From Lentzea aerocolonigenes (GTDB taxonomy: Bacteria > Actinomycetota > Actinomycetes > Mycobacteriales > Pseudonocardiaceae), in contig NZ_JYJG01000211.1 of the NCBI RefSeq assembly GCF_000955955.1, positions 1 to 16,627 on the forward strand: 16,627 bases of DNA, in the 5' to 3' direction. Positions within the stretch are counted from its first letter, which is position 1, and every line of letters begins with the position of its first letter. A program made the translations under genes and the position numbers. Positions 6,688 through 14,422 of the stretch are shown here, in pieces. The notes beneath the pieces were generated by a model, which saw nothing but the letters and a program-made list of their open reading frames with translations, was not told the origin of the DNA and did not search any database.

Positions 6688-7028
6688 CGGTCCAGGAACA
6701 GCAGCGTGATCAGCAACGCGAGCAGCACCAGGTCCACGACCATGCCGGTCGGCTTCGAGTCGTACCTCAACCGGGTGATCGTGGCGCCGACCATCAGCAA
6801 CCCGAGCCCGACCGTCGCCGCGTGCGCCACCCACTCCCACGTGAACAGACCCACGACCAGGCCCGCCGCGCCCGCCCACTCCAGCGCGCCGATCGTCCGC
6901 CACAACGTCCCGTTCATCCGGAAGTGGTCGCGAGCCTCGATCGACTTCTTCGCGCCCAGGACCTTGCCCGCGCCCGTGGCCACGAACAGCAGGGCCAGCA
7001 CGATCGACAACGCGATGGTCAACGTCAT
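6684..7028 (-). CDS. DoxX-like family membrane protein
   Basis: A 114-residue four-helix membrane protein of the DoxX/DoxX-like group. Hydrophobic segments lie at about residues 1-20, 42-62, 66-85 and 96-112. The family pattern FVATGAGKVLGAKKS, RTIGALEWAGAAGLVVGLF and a late basic loop (TRLRYDSKP) is visible. Members are linked to redox or thiosulfate-related membrane complexes in some bacteria, but most small ones have no assigned role. Its stop overlaps the SARP start, so the two form one unit. There is no Shine-Dalgarno sequence. A TATGCT box 6 bases before ATG suggests a leaderless transcript. Confidence 0.85.
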   Translation of the reverse strand: MTLTIALSIVLALLFVATGAGKVLGAKKSIEARDHFRMNGTLWRTIGALEWAGAAGLVVGLFTWEWVAHAATVGLGLLMVGATITRLRYDSKPTGMVVDLVLLALLITLLFLDR

Positions 7029-7035
7029 CCGGGCA

Positions 7036-7041
7036 GCATAC
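7036..7041 (-). promoter_or_regulatory. Probable -10 box of a leaderless promoter for the DoxX-SARP unit
   Basis: On the - strand TATGCT (TAnnnT) is followed by GCCCGG and then ATG, so transcription should start at or next to the A of the start codon. The expected -35 position overlaps the 7061-7074 inverted repeat. Confidence 0.5.
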
Positions 7042-7057
7042 GGTTTGCACCGACCCG

Positions 7058-7063
7058 TACCCT
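7058..7063 (+). promoter_or_regulatory. Possible -10 box for the ileS leader
   Basis: TACCCT fits the actinobacterial TAnnnT -10 pattern and would place the transcript start near 7070, just before T-box Stem I. No convincing -35 was seen 17-18 bases upstream. Confidence 0.35.
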
Positions 7064-7074
7064 GTAGGTACAGG
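7061..7074. promoter_or_regulatory. Inverted repeat in the ileS/DoxX divergent promoter region
   Basis: CCTGTA (7061-7066) and TACAGG (7069-7074) are perfect inverted arms around GG. An overlapping dyad, GTACC (7057-7061) and GGTAC (7067-7071), shares the same bases. The site sits on the candidate ileS -10 and the -35 region of DoxX, where a bound protein could affect both. It may also only reflect the 5' end of the leader RNA. Confidence 0.4.
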
Positions 7075-7267
7075 CACCGATCCGGCCATCACCGGGGAGC
7101 CTCCGGAAGAACGGGCGCGCGAGCGTCTCAGTAGAACCGGACGGGACCGGCCCGTCACAGCCGAAGAACGAGAGGCTCGCCGCCAAGCGAGCAAGCGGGG
7201 TGGTACCGCGGCCTGCCGGGCAACGTCCGGCGTGTCGTCCTCGCGTGTCCTACGTGACCGCGAGGAG
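7075..7267 (+). promoter_or_regulatory. Translational T-box riboswitch for ileS (AUC specifier)
   Basis: The leader has an actinobacterial ultrashort Stem I (about 7082-7106, CCGG/CCGG closing pairs) with the specifier AUC at 7088-7090, matching tRNA-Ile(GAU). Stem II pairs ACGGGC (7111-7116) with GCCCGT (7150-7155). Stem III pairs GCTCGC (7175-7180) with GCGAGC (7187-7192). The T-box core AGCGGGGTGGTACCGCGG follows (7194-7211), with the UGGU bulge at 7201-7204 that pairs with the tRNA ACCA end. A GCCGG/CCGGC hairpin (7215-7231) comes next. TCCTCGCG (7238-7245) then pairs with CGCGAGGA (7259-7266), hiding the Shine-Dalgarno GAGGAG at 7262-7267. Uncharged tRNA-Ile should favour the open form and ileS translation. 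Confidence 0.93.
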
Positions 7268-7275
7268 CAGTGCAG

Positions 7276-10200
7276 ATGGCCTACCCCAGGGCCGGACAGA
7301 ACGAGGTCCCGGCGCAGCCGTCCTTTCCGAACCTCGAGCAGGACGTGCTCGGGTACTGGAAGAACGACGAGACCTTCCAGGCGAGCATCGACCGCAACCC
7401 GGTGGGCGAGAACGGCGACAACGAGTTCGTCTTCTACGACGGCCCGCCGTTCGCCAACGGTCTGCCGCACTACGGGCACCTGCTCACCGGCTACGTCAAG
7501 GACGTCGTGCCGCGCTACCAGACGATGCGCGGCAAGCACGTCGAGCGGCGGTTCGGCTGGGACACGCACGGCATGCCCGCCGAGTACGAGGCGGAGAAGC
7601 AGCTCGGCATCACGCAGAAGCACGAGATCGACGAGCTCGGCATCGAGAAGTTCAACGAGGCGTGCCGCACGTCCGTGTTGCAGTACACGGACCAGTGGCG
7701 CGAGTACGTGACGCGCCAGGCTCGGTGGGTCGACTTCGACAACGACTACAAGACGCTCGACCTCGACTACATGGAAAGCGTCATGTGGGCGTTCAAGGCC
7801 TTGTGGGACAAGGGCTTGATCTACGAGGGCTTCCGGGTGCTCTGGTACTGCTGGCGTTGTCAGACGCCGCTGTCCAACACCGAGACCAAGATGGACGACG
7901 CGTACCGCGACCGGCAGGACCCGGCCGTGACGGTGGCGCTGCGCCTCGAGTCCGGTGAGAAGGCCCTGGTCTGGACGACCACGCCGTGGACGCTGCCGAG
8001 CAACCTCGCCGCCGCCGTGCACCCCGACGTCGACTACGTGACGGTGCAGGCTGAAGACGGCGAACGCTACCTGCTCGCTGAGGCCAGGGTCGCCGCGTAC
8101 GCGCGTGAGCTGGGCGAGGAGCCCGAGGTCGTCGCCCGCTACAAGGGCTCGGACCTGCTCGGCAAGAAGTACCTGCCGCCGTTCGACTTCTTCGTCGGAC
8201 GCGAGAACGCGCACCAGGTGCTGGCCGCCGACTACGTGACCACCGACGACGGCACCGGCATCGTCCACATCGCACCGGCGTTCGGTGAGGACGACAAGGT
8301 CGTGACGGACGCGGCGGGCATCGAGGTCGTCGTGCCGGTCGGGCCGGACGGCAAGTTCACCGCGGAGGTGGCGCCGTACCAGGGCGTGCACGTCTTCGAG
8401 GCGAACAAGCTGATCATCCGCGACCTCAAGGAAGCGGGCCTGCTGCTGCGCCACGAGACCTACGACCACCCGTACCCGCACTGCTGGCGGTGCAACAACC
8501 CGCTGATCCAGCGCGCGCTGTCGGCGTGGTTCGTCGCGGTCACGCAGTTCAAGGACCGGATGGTCGAGCTCAACCAGCAGATCAACTGGGTGCCCGGCCA
8601 CATCAAGGACGGCCAGTTCGGCAAGTGGCTCGAGAACGCGCGTGACTGGAACATCTCGCGCAACCGGTACTGGGGCTCGCCGCTGCCCGTGTGGACCTCG
8701 GACAACCCCGAGTTCCCGCGCACGGACGTGTACGGGTCGCTGGACGAGCTGGAGCGCGACTTCGGCGTGCGCCCGGACAACCTGCACCGGCCGTTCATCG
8801 ACGAGCTGACCCGGCCGAACCCGGACGACCCGAGCGGCAAGTCGGTCATGCGCCGGATCCCGGACGTGCTCGACTGCTGGTTCGAGTCGGGGTCGATGTC
8901 GTTCGCGCAGGTGCACTACCCGTTCGAGAACGCGGAGTGGTTCGAGAACCACTACCCCGGCGACTTCATCGTCGAGTACAACGGGCAGACGCGCGGCTGG
9001 TTCTACACGCTGCACGTGCTCGCGACGGCGTTGTTCGACCGGCCCGCGTTCCGCGACTGCGTGGCGCACGGGATCGTGCTCGGTGACGACGGCCAGAAGA
9101 TGTCCAAGTCGCTGAAGAACTACCCGGACGTCAACGAGGTCTTCGACCGCGACGGCTCGGACGCGATGCGGTGGTTCCTGATGTCGTCGCCGATCCTTCG
9201 TGGCGGCGACCTGGTGGTGACCGAGCGCGGCATCCGTGACGCGGTGCGCCAGGCGGTGCTGCCGCTGTGGAACTCCTGGTACTTCCTCGCGTTGTACGCC
9301 AACGCTTCCGGGAAGGAGGGCACGTGGCGCGTCGACTCGAAGAACGTGCTCGACCGGTACGCGCTGGCCAAGACGCACGACCTGGTGCGCGACGTCCAGG
9401 CGGCGATGGACGTGTACGACATCTCCGGTGCGTGCCAGCTGGTGCGCGAGTACCTGGAGGTGCTGACGAACTGGTACGTGCGGCGGTCGCGGCAGCGGTT
9501 CTGGGACGGCGAGCAGGACGCGATCGACACCCTGCACACCGTGCTGGAGGTCGTCACGCGCGTGGCGGCGCCGTTGCTGCCGTACACGTCCGAGATCGTG
9601 TGGCGCGGGCTGACCGGTGGGCGTTCGGTGCACCTGACGGACTTCCCGTCGGTGTCGGACCTGCCGGCCGACGACGCGCTCGTGGCGGCGATGGACGAGG
9701 TCCGCGACGTGTGCTCGACGGCGTTGTCGTTGCGCAAGGCGAACAAGCTGCGCGTGCGGCTTCCGCTGGCGCGTTTGACGGTGGCGTCGCCGGTGGCGGG
9801 TTCGCTGGCGGACTTCGCGGAGATCGTGCGCGACGAGGTCAACGTCAAGGACGTGTCGCTGTCCACGGACGTCGACGCGTACGGGCAGTTCCAGCTCGTG
9901 GTGAACGCCCGCGCGGCAGGCCCGCGGCTCGGGCCGAACGTGCAGAAGGTCATCAAGGCCGTCAAGGCGGGAGACTGGTCCGAAGTGGACGGCCGGGTCG
10001 TCGCCGCCGGTGTCGAGCTGTTCGAGGGCGAGTACGAACAGCGTTTGGTGGCAACGGATCCGGCTGCCACGGCGGCACTGCCCGGTGGCGCGGGTGTCGT
10101 CGTGCTCGACACGGCCTTGACGCCGGAGCTGGAGGCGGAGGGTCTCGCGCGTGACCTGGTGCGCGTCGTGCAGCAGGCCCGCAAGGACGCTCAGCTCGAC

Positions 10201-10380
10201 GTGTCCGACCGGATCACGCTGACGCTGGAGCTGCCGGACGAGGTGCGCTCGGCCGTGGCACCGCACCTGGAGTTCGTGCAGGCGGAAACGCTGACGTCGT
10301 CGGTGGTCTTCGGCTCCGGTGTCTCCGAGGGCACCGTCGGTGACGGCCTGAAGGTCAAGGTGGCCGTCGCACGAGTGTGA
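7276..10380 (+). CDS. ileS: Isoleucyl-tRNA synthetase
   Basis: A 1034-residue class Ia synthetase, full length for the actinobacterial, eukaryote-like IleS type (IleS2 form, often less sensitive to mupirocin). It charges tRNA-Ile. The HIGH motif is HYGH (65-68) within [27 protein letters not shown] is at 608-612. The CP1 editing domain carries [10 protein letters not shown] (234-243) and a [15 protein letters not shown] segment. Two CWRC pairs, C192/C195 and C403/C406, flank the editing domain and probably bind one zinc, as known for Thermus IleRS. The anticodon-binding region begins after about 690 and the C-terminal domain follows. ATG 7276 lies 8 bases after GAGGAG; a GTG at 7270 is only 2 bases from it and less likely. 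Expression should be set by the T-box. Confidence 0.97.
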   Translation: MAYPRAGQNEVPAQPSFPNLEQDVLGYWKNDETFQASIDRNPVGENGDNEFVFYDGPPFANGLPHYGHLLTGYVKDVVPRYQTMRGKHVERRFGWDTHGMPAEYEAEKQLGITQKHEIDELGIEKFNEACRTSVLQYTDQWREYVTRQARWVDFDNDYKTLDLDYMESVMWAFKALWDKGLIYEGFRVLWYCWRCQTPLSNTETKMDDAYRDRQDPAVTVALRLESGEKALVWTTTPWTLPSNLAAAVHPDVDYVTVQAEDGERYLLAEARVAAYARELGEEPEVVARYKGSDLLGKKYLPPFDFFVGRENAHQVLAADYVTTDDGTGIVHIAPAFGEDDKVVTDAAGIEVVVPVGPDGKFTAEVAPYQGVHVFEANKLIIRDLKEAGLLLRHETYDHPYPHCWRCNNPLIQRALSAWFVAVTQFKDRMVELNQQINWVPGHIKDGQFGKWLENARDWNISRNRYWGSPLPVWTSDNPEFPRTDVYGSLDELERDFGVRPDNLHRPFIDELTRPNPDDPSGKSVMRRIPDVLDCWFESGSMSFAQVHYPFENAEWFENHYPGDFIVEYNGQTRGWFYTLHVLATALFDRPAFRDCVAHGIVLGDDGQKMSKSLKNYPDVNEVFDRDGSDAMRWFLMSSPILRGGDLVVTERGIRDAVRQAVLPLWNSWYFLALYANASGKEGTWRVDSKNVLDRYALAKTHDLVRDVQAAMDVYDISGACQLVREYLEVLTNWYVRRSRQRFWDGEQDAIDTLHTVLEVVTRVAAPLLPYTSEIVWRGLTGGRSVHLTDFPSVSDLPADDALVAAMDEVRDVCSTALSLRKANKLRVRLPLARLTVASPVAGSLADFAEIVRDEVNVKDVSLSTDVDAYGQFQLVVNARAAGPRLGPNVQKVIKAVKAGDWSEVDGRVVAAGVELFEGEYEQRLVATDPAATAALPGGAGVVVLDTALTPELEAEGLARDLVRVVQQARKDAQLDVSDRITLTLELPDEVRSAVAPHLEFVQAETLTSSVVFGSGVSEGTVGDGLKVKVAVARV

Positions 10381-10390
10381 TCGCAGTTGT

Positions 10391-10422
10391 ACGGGGCCGC
10401 CGTCCTCGGACGGCGGCCCCGT
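10391..10422 (+). terminator. Strong GC-rich terminator hairpin after ileS
   Basis: ACGGGGCCGCCGTC (10391-10404) and GACGGCGGCCCCGT (10409-10422) form a perfect 14-bp stem with a CTCG tetraloop, starting 10 bases after the ileS stop. There is no T run, which is common for high-GC actinobacterial terminators. Confidence 0.85.
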
Positions 10423-10442
10423 CGCTCGTTCCGCGTCAAAAA

Positions 10443-10465
10443 TTGTCAGACCCCGTCGCTACGGT
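10443..10465 (+). promoter_or_regulatory. Promoter resembling the PafBC (RecA-NDp) damage-response motif
   Basis: TTGTCAGAC (10443-10451), exactly 8 bases, then TACGGT (10460-10465). The published actinobacterial RecA-NDp/PafBC consensus is TTGTCRGTG-N8-TAnnnT. Seven of nine bases in the first block, the spacing and the -10 pattern agree. A start near 10472 gives a short leader with AAGGGGG at 10484-10490. Confidence 0.5.
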
Positions 10466-10497
10466 CGAACCAGGCCAACCAGCAAGGGGGAATTGCA

Positions 10498-11466
10498 ATG
10501 GCTTTCTCTGGGGGATGGCGCGTCCTGGTGGGCGCACTGGTCCTTTCCACCGGAGTGGTGGTGCCCGCCACGGCTTCGGCTGATCCGCTTGCGTGCAGAT
10601 CCTGGGACACCGTCGAGCTGCCGGTGCCGCCCGCAGTGAAGTTCGGCGGGGTGGCGGCCGCGGCGGGCTCGTACGCGGTCGGCAACGGGTCGTTCTTCTC
10701 GATGTACGGCTCGACAGTGCTGCTGTGGAAGGACGGGCAGGAGGTCAAGCAGCTGTCCTTCTTCCGGAGCATCGTCGGGGCCACGGACGTGAACTCGTCC
10801 GGCACGGTGCTGCTGAACTCGGCGTTCTCCAAGGCGGCTTCGCGCTGGCACGACGACGGCTCCCCGGACGGCGTCTACGAGAGCCTGCGAGGCTTGGCCG
10901 GCGAGTACGAGGTTCAAGGGCTCCACCTCAACGAACGCGGCGACGTGCTCGGCACGTCCAAGGGCGAGCCCGTGGTGTGGCCTGCCGGTTCCCCGACGCC
11001 GCAACGGGTGCCGGGCACCGACGGGTCCTGGACCCCGCTCGGCCTCGCCGACGACGGCTCGGTGCTCGCGTCCAGTTCCGGTGGCAAGTACTGGATCGGA
11101 GCGTCCGGCGTGATCTCTCTCGGCGCGGCGGCCGAGGTGACGGCGGTCAACGGCCTGCACGCCGTCGGCACCGCCGACGCCGGTACCGAGGACGCGAGGG
11201 CGGTGCGCTGGAACACTTCCGGCGAGATCACGGCCACCTATCCGTACTTCGCCTCGCCGGTGGCCGTGAACTCCCGCGGTCACATGCTCTCCCAGAACTA
11301 CGCGGGCATCCTGGTGTGGTTCGACCCCGACAGCGGTTTCGAGGTGAACCACGCGACCGGGCCCAACCACCCGTCGCTCACCGACGCCGACGACGTCTAC
11401 CTGACGACCGGCGACGAGACCTATCGCACGCCGATCCTGTTCGACTGTGTGGGCGGTGGGCGATGA
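10498..11466 (+). CDS. Secreted HAF-like repeat protein (probable beta-propeller)
   Basis: A 322-residue exported protein. Residues 1-28 are a signal peptide (WRVLVGALVLSTGVVVPATASA). The mature part contains repeated blades with the form D/A-VN-x-x-G-x-V/M-L/V-G: DVNSSGTVLLN, HLNERGDVLGT, GLADDGSVLAS, AVNGLHAVGT and AVNSRGHMLSQ, each followed by a W-containing strand (LLWKDG, VVWPAG, VRWNTSG, VWFDPDSG). This matches the style of HAF-type extracellular repeats, which fold as propellers of unknown ligand. Only two cysteines occur, C33 and C317, at opposite ends of the mature chain, and they could form a ring-closing disulfide. ATG 10498 has AAGGGGG upstream. It is a single-gene unit between two hairpins. 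Confidence 0.75.
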   Translation: MAFSGGWRVLVGALVLSTGVVVPATASADPLACRSWDTVELPVPPAVKFGGVAAAAGSYAVGNGSFFSMYGSTVLLWKDGQEVKQLSFFRSIVGATDVNSSGTVLLNSAFSKAASRWHDDGSPDGVYESLRGLAGEYEVQGLHLNERGDVLGTSKGEPVVWPAGSPTPQRVPGTDGSWTPLGLADDGSVLASSSGGKYWIGASGVISLGAAAEVTAVNGLHAVGTADAGTEDARAVRWNTSGEITATYPYFASPVAVNSRGHMLSQNYAGILVWFDPDSGFEVNHATGPNHPSLTDADDVYLTTGDETYRTPILFDCVGGGR

Positions 11467-11515
11467 GAGCCCGCTGATCGCGGCCTTTGCCGCTGCCGCC
11501 AGGTTTCGCGGGCTC
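11467..11515 (+). terminator. Branched inverted-repeat structure after the HAF-like gene
   Basis: GAGCCCGC (11467-11474) starts directly after the stop and pairs with GCGGGCTC (11508-11515). Inside it GCGGC (11480-11484) and GCCGC (11489-11493) form a second stem. This probably ends the transcript. The remaining bases to 11625 show no gene or motif that I can support. Confidence 0.5.
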
Positions 11516-11625
11516 GGGTGATCGGGGCGCCTGCTCTCCGGCGCTGACGACAAGGCACCTTGACCGGCTCGGCTGAGGCCGCGTACGTCACCTCGTCAGG
11601 CGACGTTCCAGGCCTCACTCCGGGC

Positions 11626-11667
11626 GGGGCAAGCATTTGTCGTGCCCCATTGCGCCCTCAGTACGGT
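11626..11667 (+). promoter_or_regulatory. Dyad and -10 box ahead of the methyltransferase gene
   Basis: TACGGT (11662-11667) is followed by GGGTGA and then GTG 11674, fitting a leaderless start. GGGGCA (11626-11631) and TGCCCC (11643-11648) form a dyad with an 11-base gap across the -35 area (TTGTCG at 11637-11642), an operator-like placement. Confidence 0.4.
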
Positions 11668-11673
11668 GGGTGA

Positions 11674-12303
11674 GTGACCGACCAGTCCACGTTGCACGAC
11701 ACCAAGGCCGCGTACGACGCCATCGCGGGTCTGTACGCCGAGATGTTCAGCGACATCCTCGACCAGTTGCCGCTGGAACGCGCGCTGCTCAGAGCGTTCG
11801 CCGACATCGTCGGGGAGGCCGGACCCGTTGCCGATCTCGGCTGCGGGCCCGGCCACCTGACCGCGCACCTGAACGAGCTGGGGCTGGACGTGTTCGGCGT
11901 CGACCTGTCGCCGGAGATGATCGCCCTGGCGCGCCAGGCGCATCCGGGCCTGAGGTTCGACGAAGGGTCGATGACGGCGCTCGACGTCGAGGACGCGGCG
12001 CTCGTCGGCATCCTGGCGTTCTACTCCGTCATCCACACACCACCGCAACGGCTTTCGGAGGTGTTCGACGAGTTCGCACGAGTGCTGAAGCCGGGCGGGC
12101 ACGTGCTGCTCGGGTTCTTCGCGGGTGACGAGGCGTGGCCGCGGGAGTTCGACCACAAGGTCACGCTCGCCTATCGGTGGCTGCCCGACGCCCTTGCGGC
12201 CGTGGCCGGTCAGTCCGGGTTCGCCGAGGTGGCGCGGCTGCGCAGGGAGCCGATCGAGGGCGAGCGGTTCCAGCAGGCCCAGCTGCTGCTGCGCAAGCCC
12301 TGA
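11674..12303 (+). CDS. Class I SAM-dependent methyltransferase
   Basis: A 209-residue Rossmann-fold methyltransferase of the Methyltransf_11/25 type. Motif I is VADLGCGPG (52-60). The acidic residue that binds the SAM ribose is D77 in GVDLSPEMI. Motif IV is replaced by LAFYSVIHTP (114-123). LKPGGHVLLGFF (138-149) is the typical later strand. The substrate cannot be told from sequence. GTG 11674 was chosen because it matches the compact N-terminus (KAAYDAIAGLYAEMF) and the promoter spacing; GGTGGG just upstream could also act as a weak Shine-Dalgarno sequence. Its stop lies back to back with the stop of the convergent SRPBCC gene. Confidence 0.88.
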   Translation: MTDQSTLHDTKAAYDAIAGLYAEMFSDILDQLPLERALLRAFADIVGEAGPVADLGCGPGHLTAHLNELGLDVFGVDLSPEMIALARQAHPGLRFDEGSMTALDVEDAALVGILAFYSVIHTPPQRLSEVFDEFARVLKPGGHVLLGFFAGDEAWPREFDHKVTLAYRWLPDALAAVAGQSGFAEVARLRREPIEGERFQQAQLLLRKP

Positions 12304-12762
12304 TCAGACGCGGGCCGACTGGCTGCTGACCAGGCCGAACGCACGGCGGACGAGCCGGACCCAGAGCGACCACCGCGCCGGTGCGGAGGGCTCGCGACCC
12401 GCTGCCCGCTCGTGGTTGTCGAGGAGGTCCTCCAGGCACGCGTCGTGCAGCCAGCGGGTCACCAGCGCCCACCGCAGCCGCGTGCCGAGGCGGAAGTGGC
12501 CGATCAGCTCGTGCCTGAGCACGTTGCCCGACGCCGACAAGGTGTGCGAGCCCTCGCCGCTGCGGAAGGCGAACGTGATCGACTCGCCGGGCTTGAACTC
12601 CGTGCAGTGGTAGCGGATCGGGCCGTGCCCGCCGTCCGCGCCGACCCCGAGAGGGCGGTCGAACTCCTGCTTGCCCCACTGGGGTGGCCAGAGCTCCTGG
12701 ATGCGATCGACGAACGGTCCTGCCGGGACCGGTAACTCCCGCTCGTGCACGTTGCGAACCAC
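12304..12762 (-). CDS. SRPBCC (START-like) family protein
   Basis: A 152-residue protein of the SRPBCC/polyketide-cyclase-like group, a helix-grip fold with a hydrophobic ligand pocket. Recognisable pieces are RELPVPAGPFVDRIQELWPPQWGKQEFDRPLGVGADGGHGPIRY, FKPGESITFAFRS and a C-terminal ligand-covering helix with LHDACLEDLLDN (105-116). The ligand is unknown. GTG 12762 (- strand) has AAGGAG 6 bases upstream. It is divergent from the TetR gene, and two palindromes lie between them, so the regulator probably controls it. It ends on the same TGATCA as the methyltransferase. Confidence 0.85.
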   Translation of the reverse strand: MVRNVHERELPVPAGPFVDRIQELWPPQWGKQEFDRPLGVGADGGHGPIRYHCTEFKPGESITFAFRSGEGSHTLSASGNVLRHELIGHFRLGTRLRWALVTRWLHDACLEDLLDNHERAAGREPSAPARWSLWVRLVRRAFGLVSSQSARV

Positions 12763-12775
12763 GACACGCTCCTTC

Positions 12776-12791
12776 CATACGGCACCGTATG
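12776..12791. promoter_or_regulatory. TetR-type operator O1
   Basis: CATACGG-CA-CCGTATG is a perfect 16-base palindrome nearest the SRPBCC gene. It overlaps a TACGGT -10 candidate for that gene on the - strand and lies 13 bases from its start. It shares the CATACG half-site with O2. Confidence 0.7.
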
Positions 12792-12800
12792 TTGGTGAAA

Positions 12801-12816
12801 CATACGCTAGCGTACG
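12801..12816. promoter_or_regulatory. TetR-type operator O2 and TetR -10 box
   Basis: CATACGCTAGCGTACG is a palindrome with one mismatched pair around a perfect 12-base core (TACGCTAGCGTA). It contains TAGCGT (12808-12813), 6 bases before the TetR ATG, so it should block its own promoter when bound. Confidence 0.7.
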
Positions 12817-12819
12817 GAA

Positions 12820-13353
12820 ATGCGCCGCACCCGTGACGACTGGACTGAGATTGCGCTGAGAGCGCTGGCGGAAGGCGGCCTCCACGCCGTCGCCGTCGAA
12901 CCGCTCGCGGCCAGGGCCGGTGCGACGAAGGGGAGCGTCTACCACCACTTCCCGAACCGGGACGCGCTCCTCAAAGCGACGGTTGAGAGGTGGGAACGGG
13001 AGCACACCGAGAAGGTCATCGAGCTGGTGGAGTCGGAGAGGACACCGCACTACAAGCTCAGGACGCTCTTCGAGACGGTGCTCGACCGGCACCGCAAGGG
13101 CTCGGTGGAGATGGCGTTGCAGGCGAACGCCGGGAACGAGGTCATCGCGCCGGTGCTCAAGCGCGTCACCGAACGGCGGCTGGGCTACCTGACGGAGCTG
13201 TTCGAGCAGCTCGGGTTCGACCACGAGCACGCGAAGAAGCGCGCGCTGATCGCGTTCAGCCTCTACCTCGGCCAGGCGCAGATGTACGTGACCCTGCCCG
13301 GCCTCGTCGAACCGGTGCTCGACGAGGCCGTGCAGGTGCTCACGAAACGATGA
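12820..13353 (+). CDS. TetR/AcrR family transcriptional regulator
   Basis: A 177-residue TetR-type repressor. The N-terminal helix-turn-helix spans about residues 26-45, with LAARAGATKGSVYHHFPNRDALLKA as its second helix region. Residues about 60-177 form the ligand-binding, dimer-forming domain (EMALQANAGNEVIAPVLKRVTERRLGYLTELF...GLVEPVLDEAVQVL). It most likely represses itself and the divergent SRPBCC gene through the palindromes at 12776-12816. The inducer is unknown; a small hydrophobic ligand of the SRPBCC protein is a possible guess. ATG 12820 has no Shine-Dalgarno sequence, consistent with a leaderless message. Its stop shares TGATCA with the convergent peptidase gene. Confidence 0.9.
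   Translation: MRRTRDDWTEIALRALAEGGLHAVAVEPLAARAGATKGSVYHHFPNRDALLKATVERWEREHTEKVIELVESERTPHYKLRTLFETVLDRHRKGSVEMALQANAGNEVIAPVLKRVTERRLGYLTELFEQLGFDHEHAKKRALIAFSLYLGQAQMYVTLPGLVEPVLDEAVQVLTKR

Positions 13354-14422
<1,069 letters not shown>

Noticed and set aside
5536..10266. A 1576-codon open frame on the - strand spanning the ileS region
   Set aside because: Only its last 384 codons (from 6687) are a real gene. The rest is antisense to ileS, its T-box and the DoxX gene, is Arg/Val/His-rich low-information sequence, and shows no domain.
11516..11625. Remnant gene between the HAF-like and methyltransferase genes
   Set aside because: Short frames on both strands have no start signal, motif or similarity that I can recognise.
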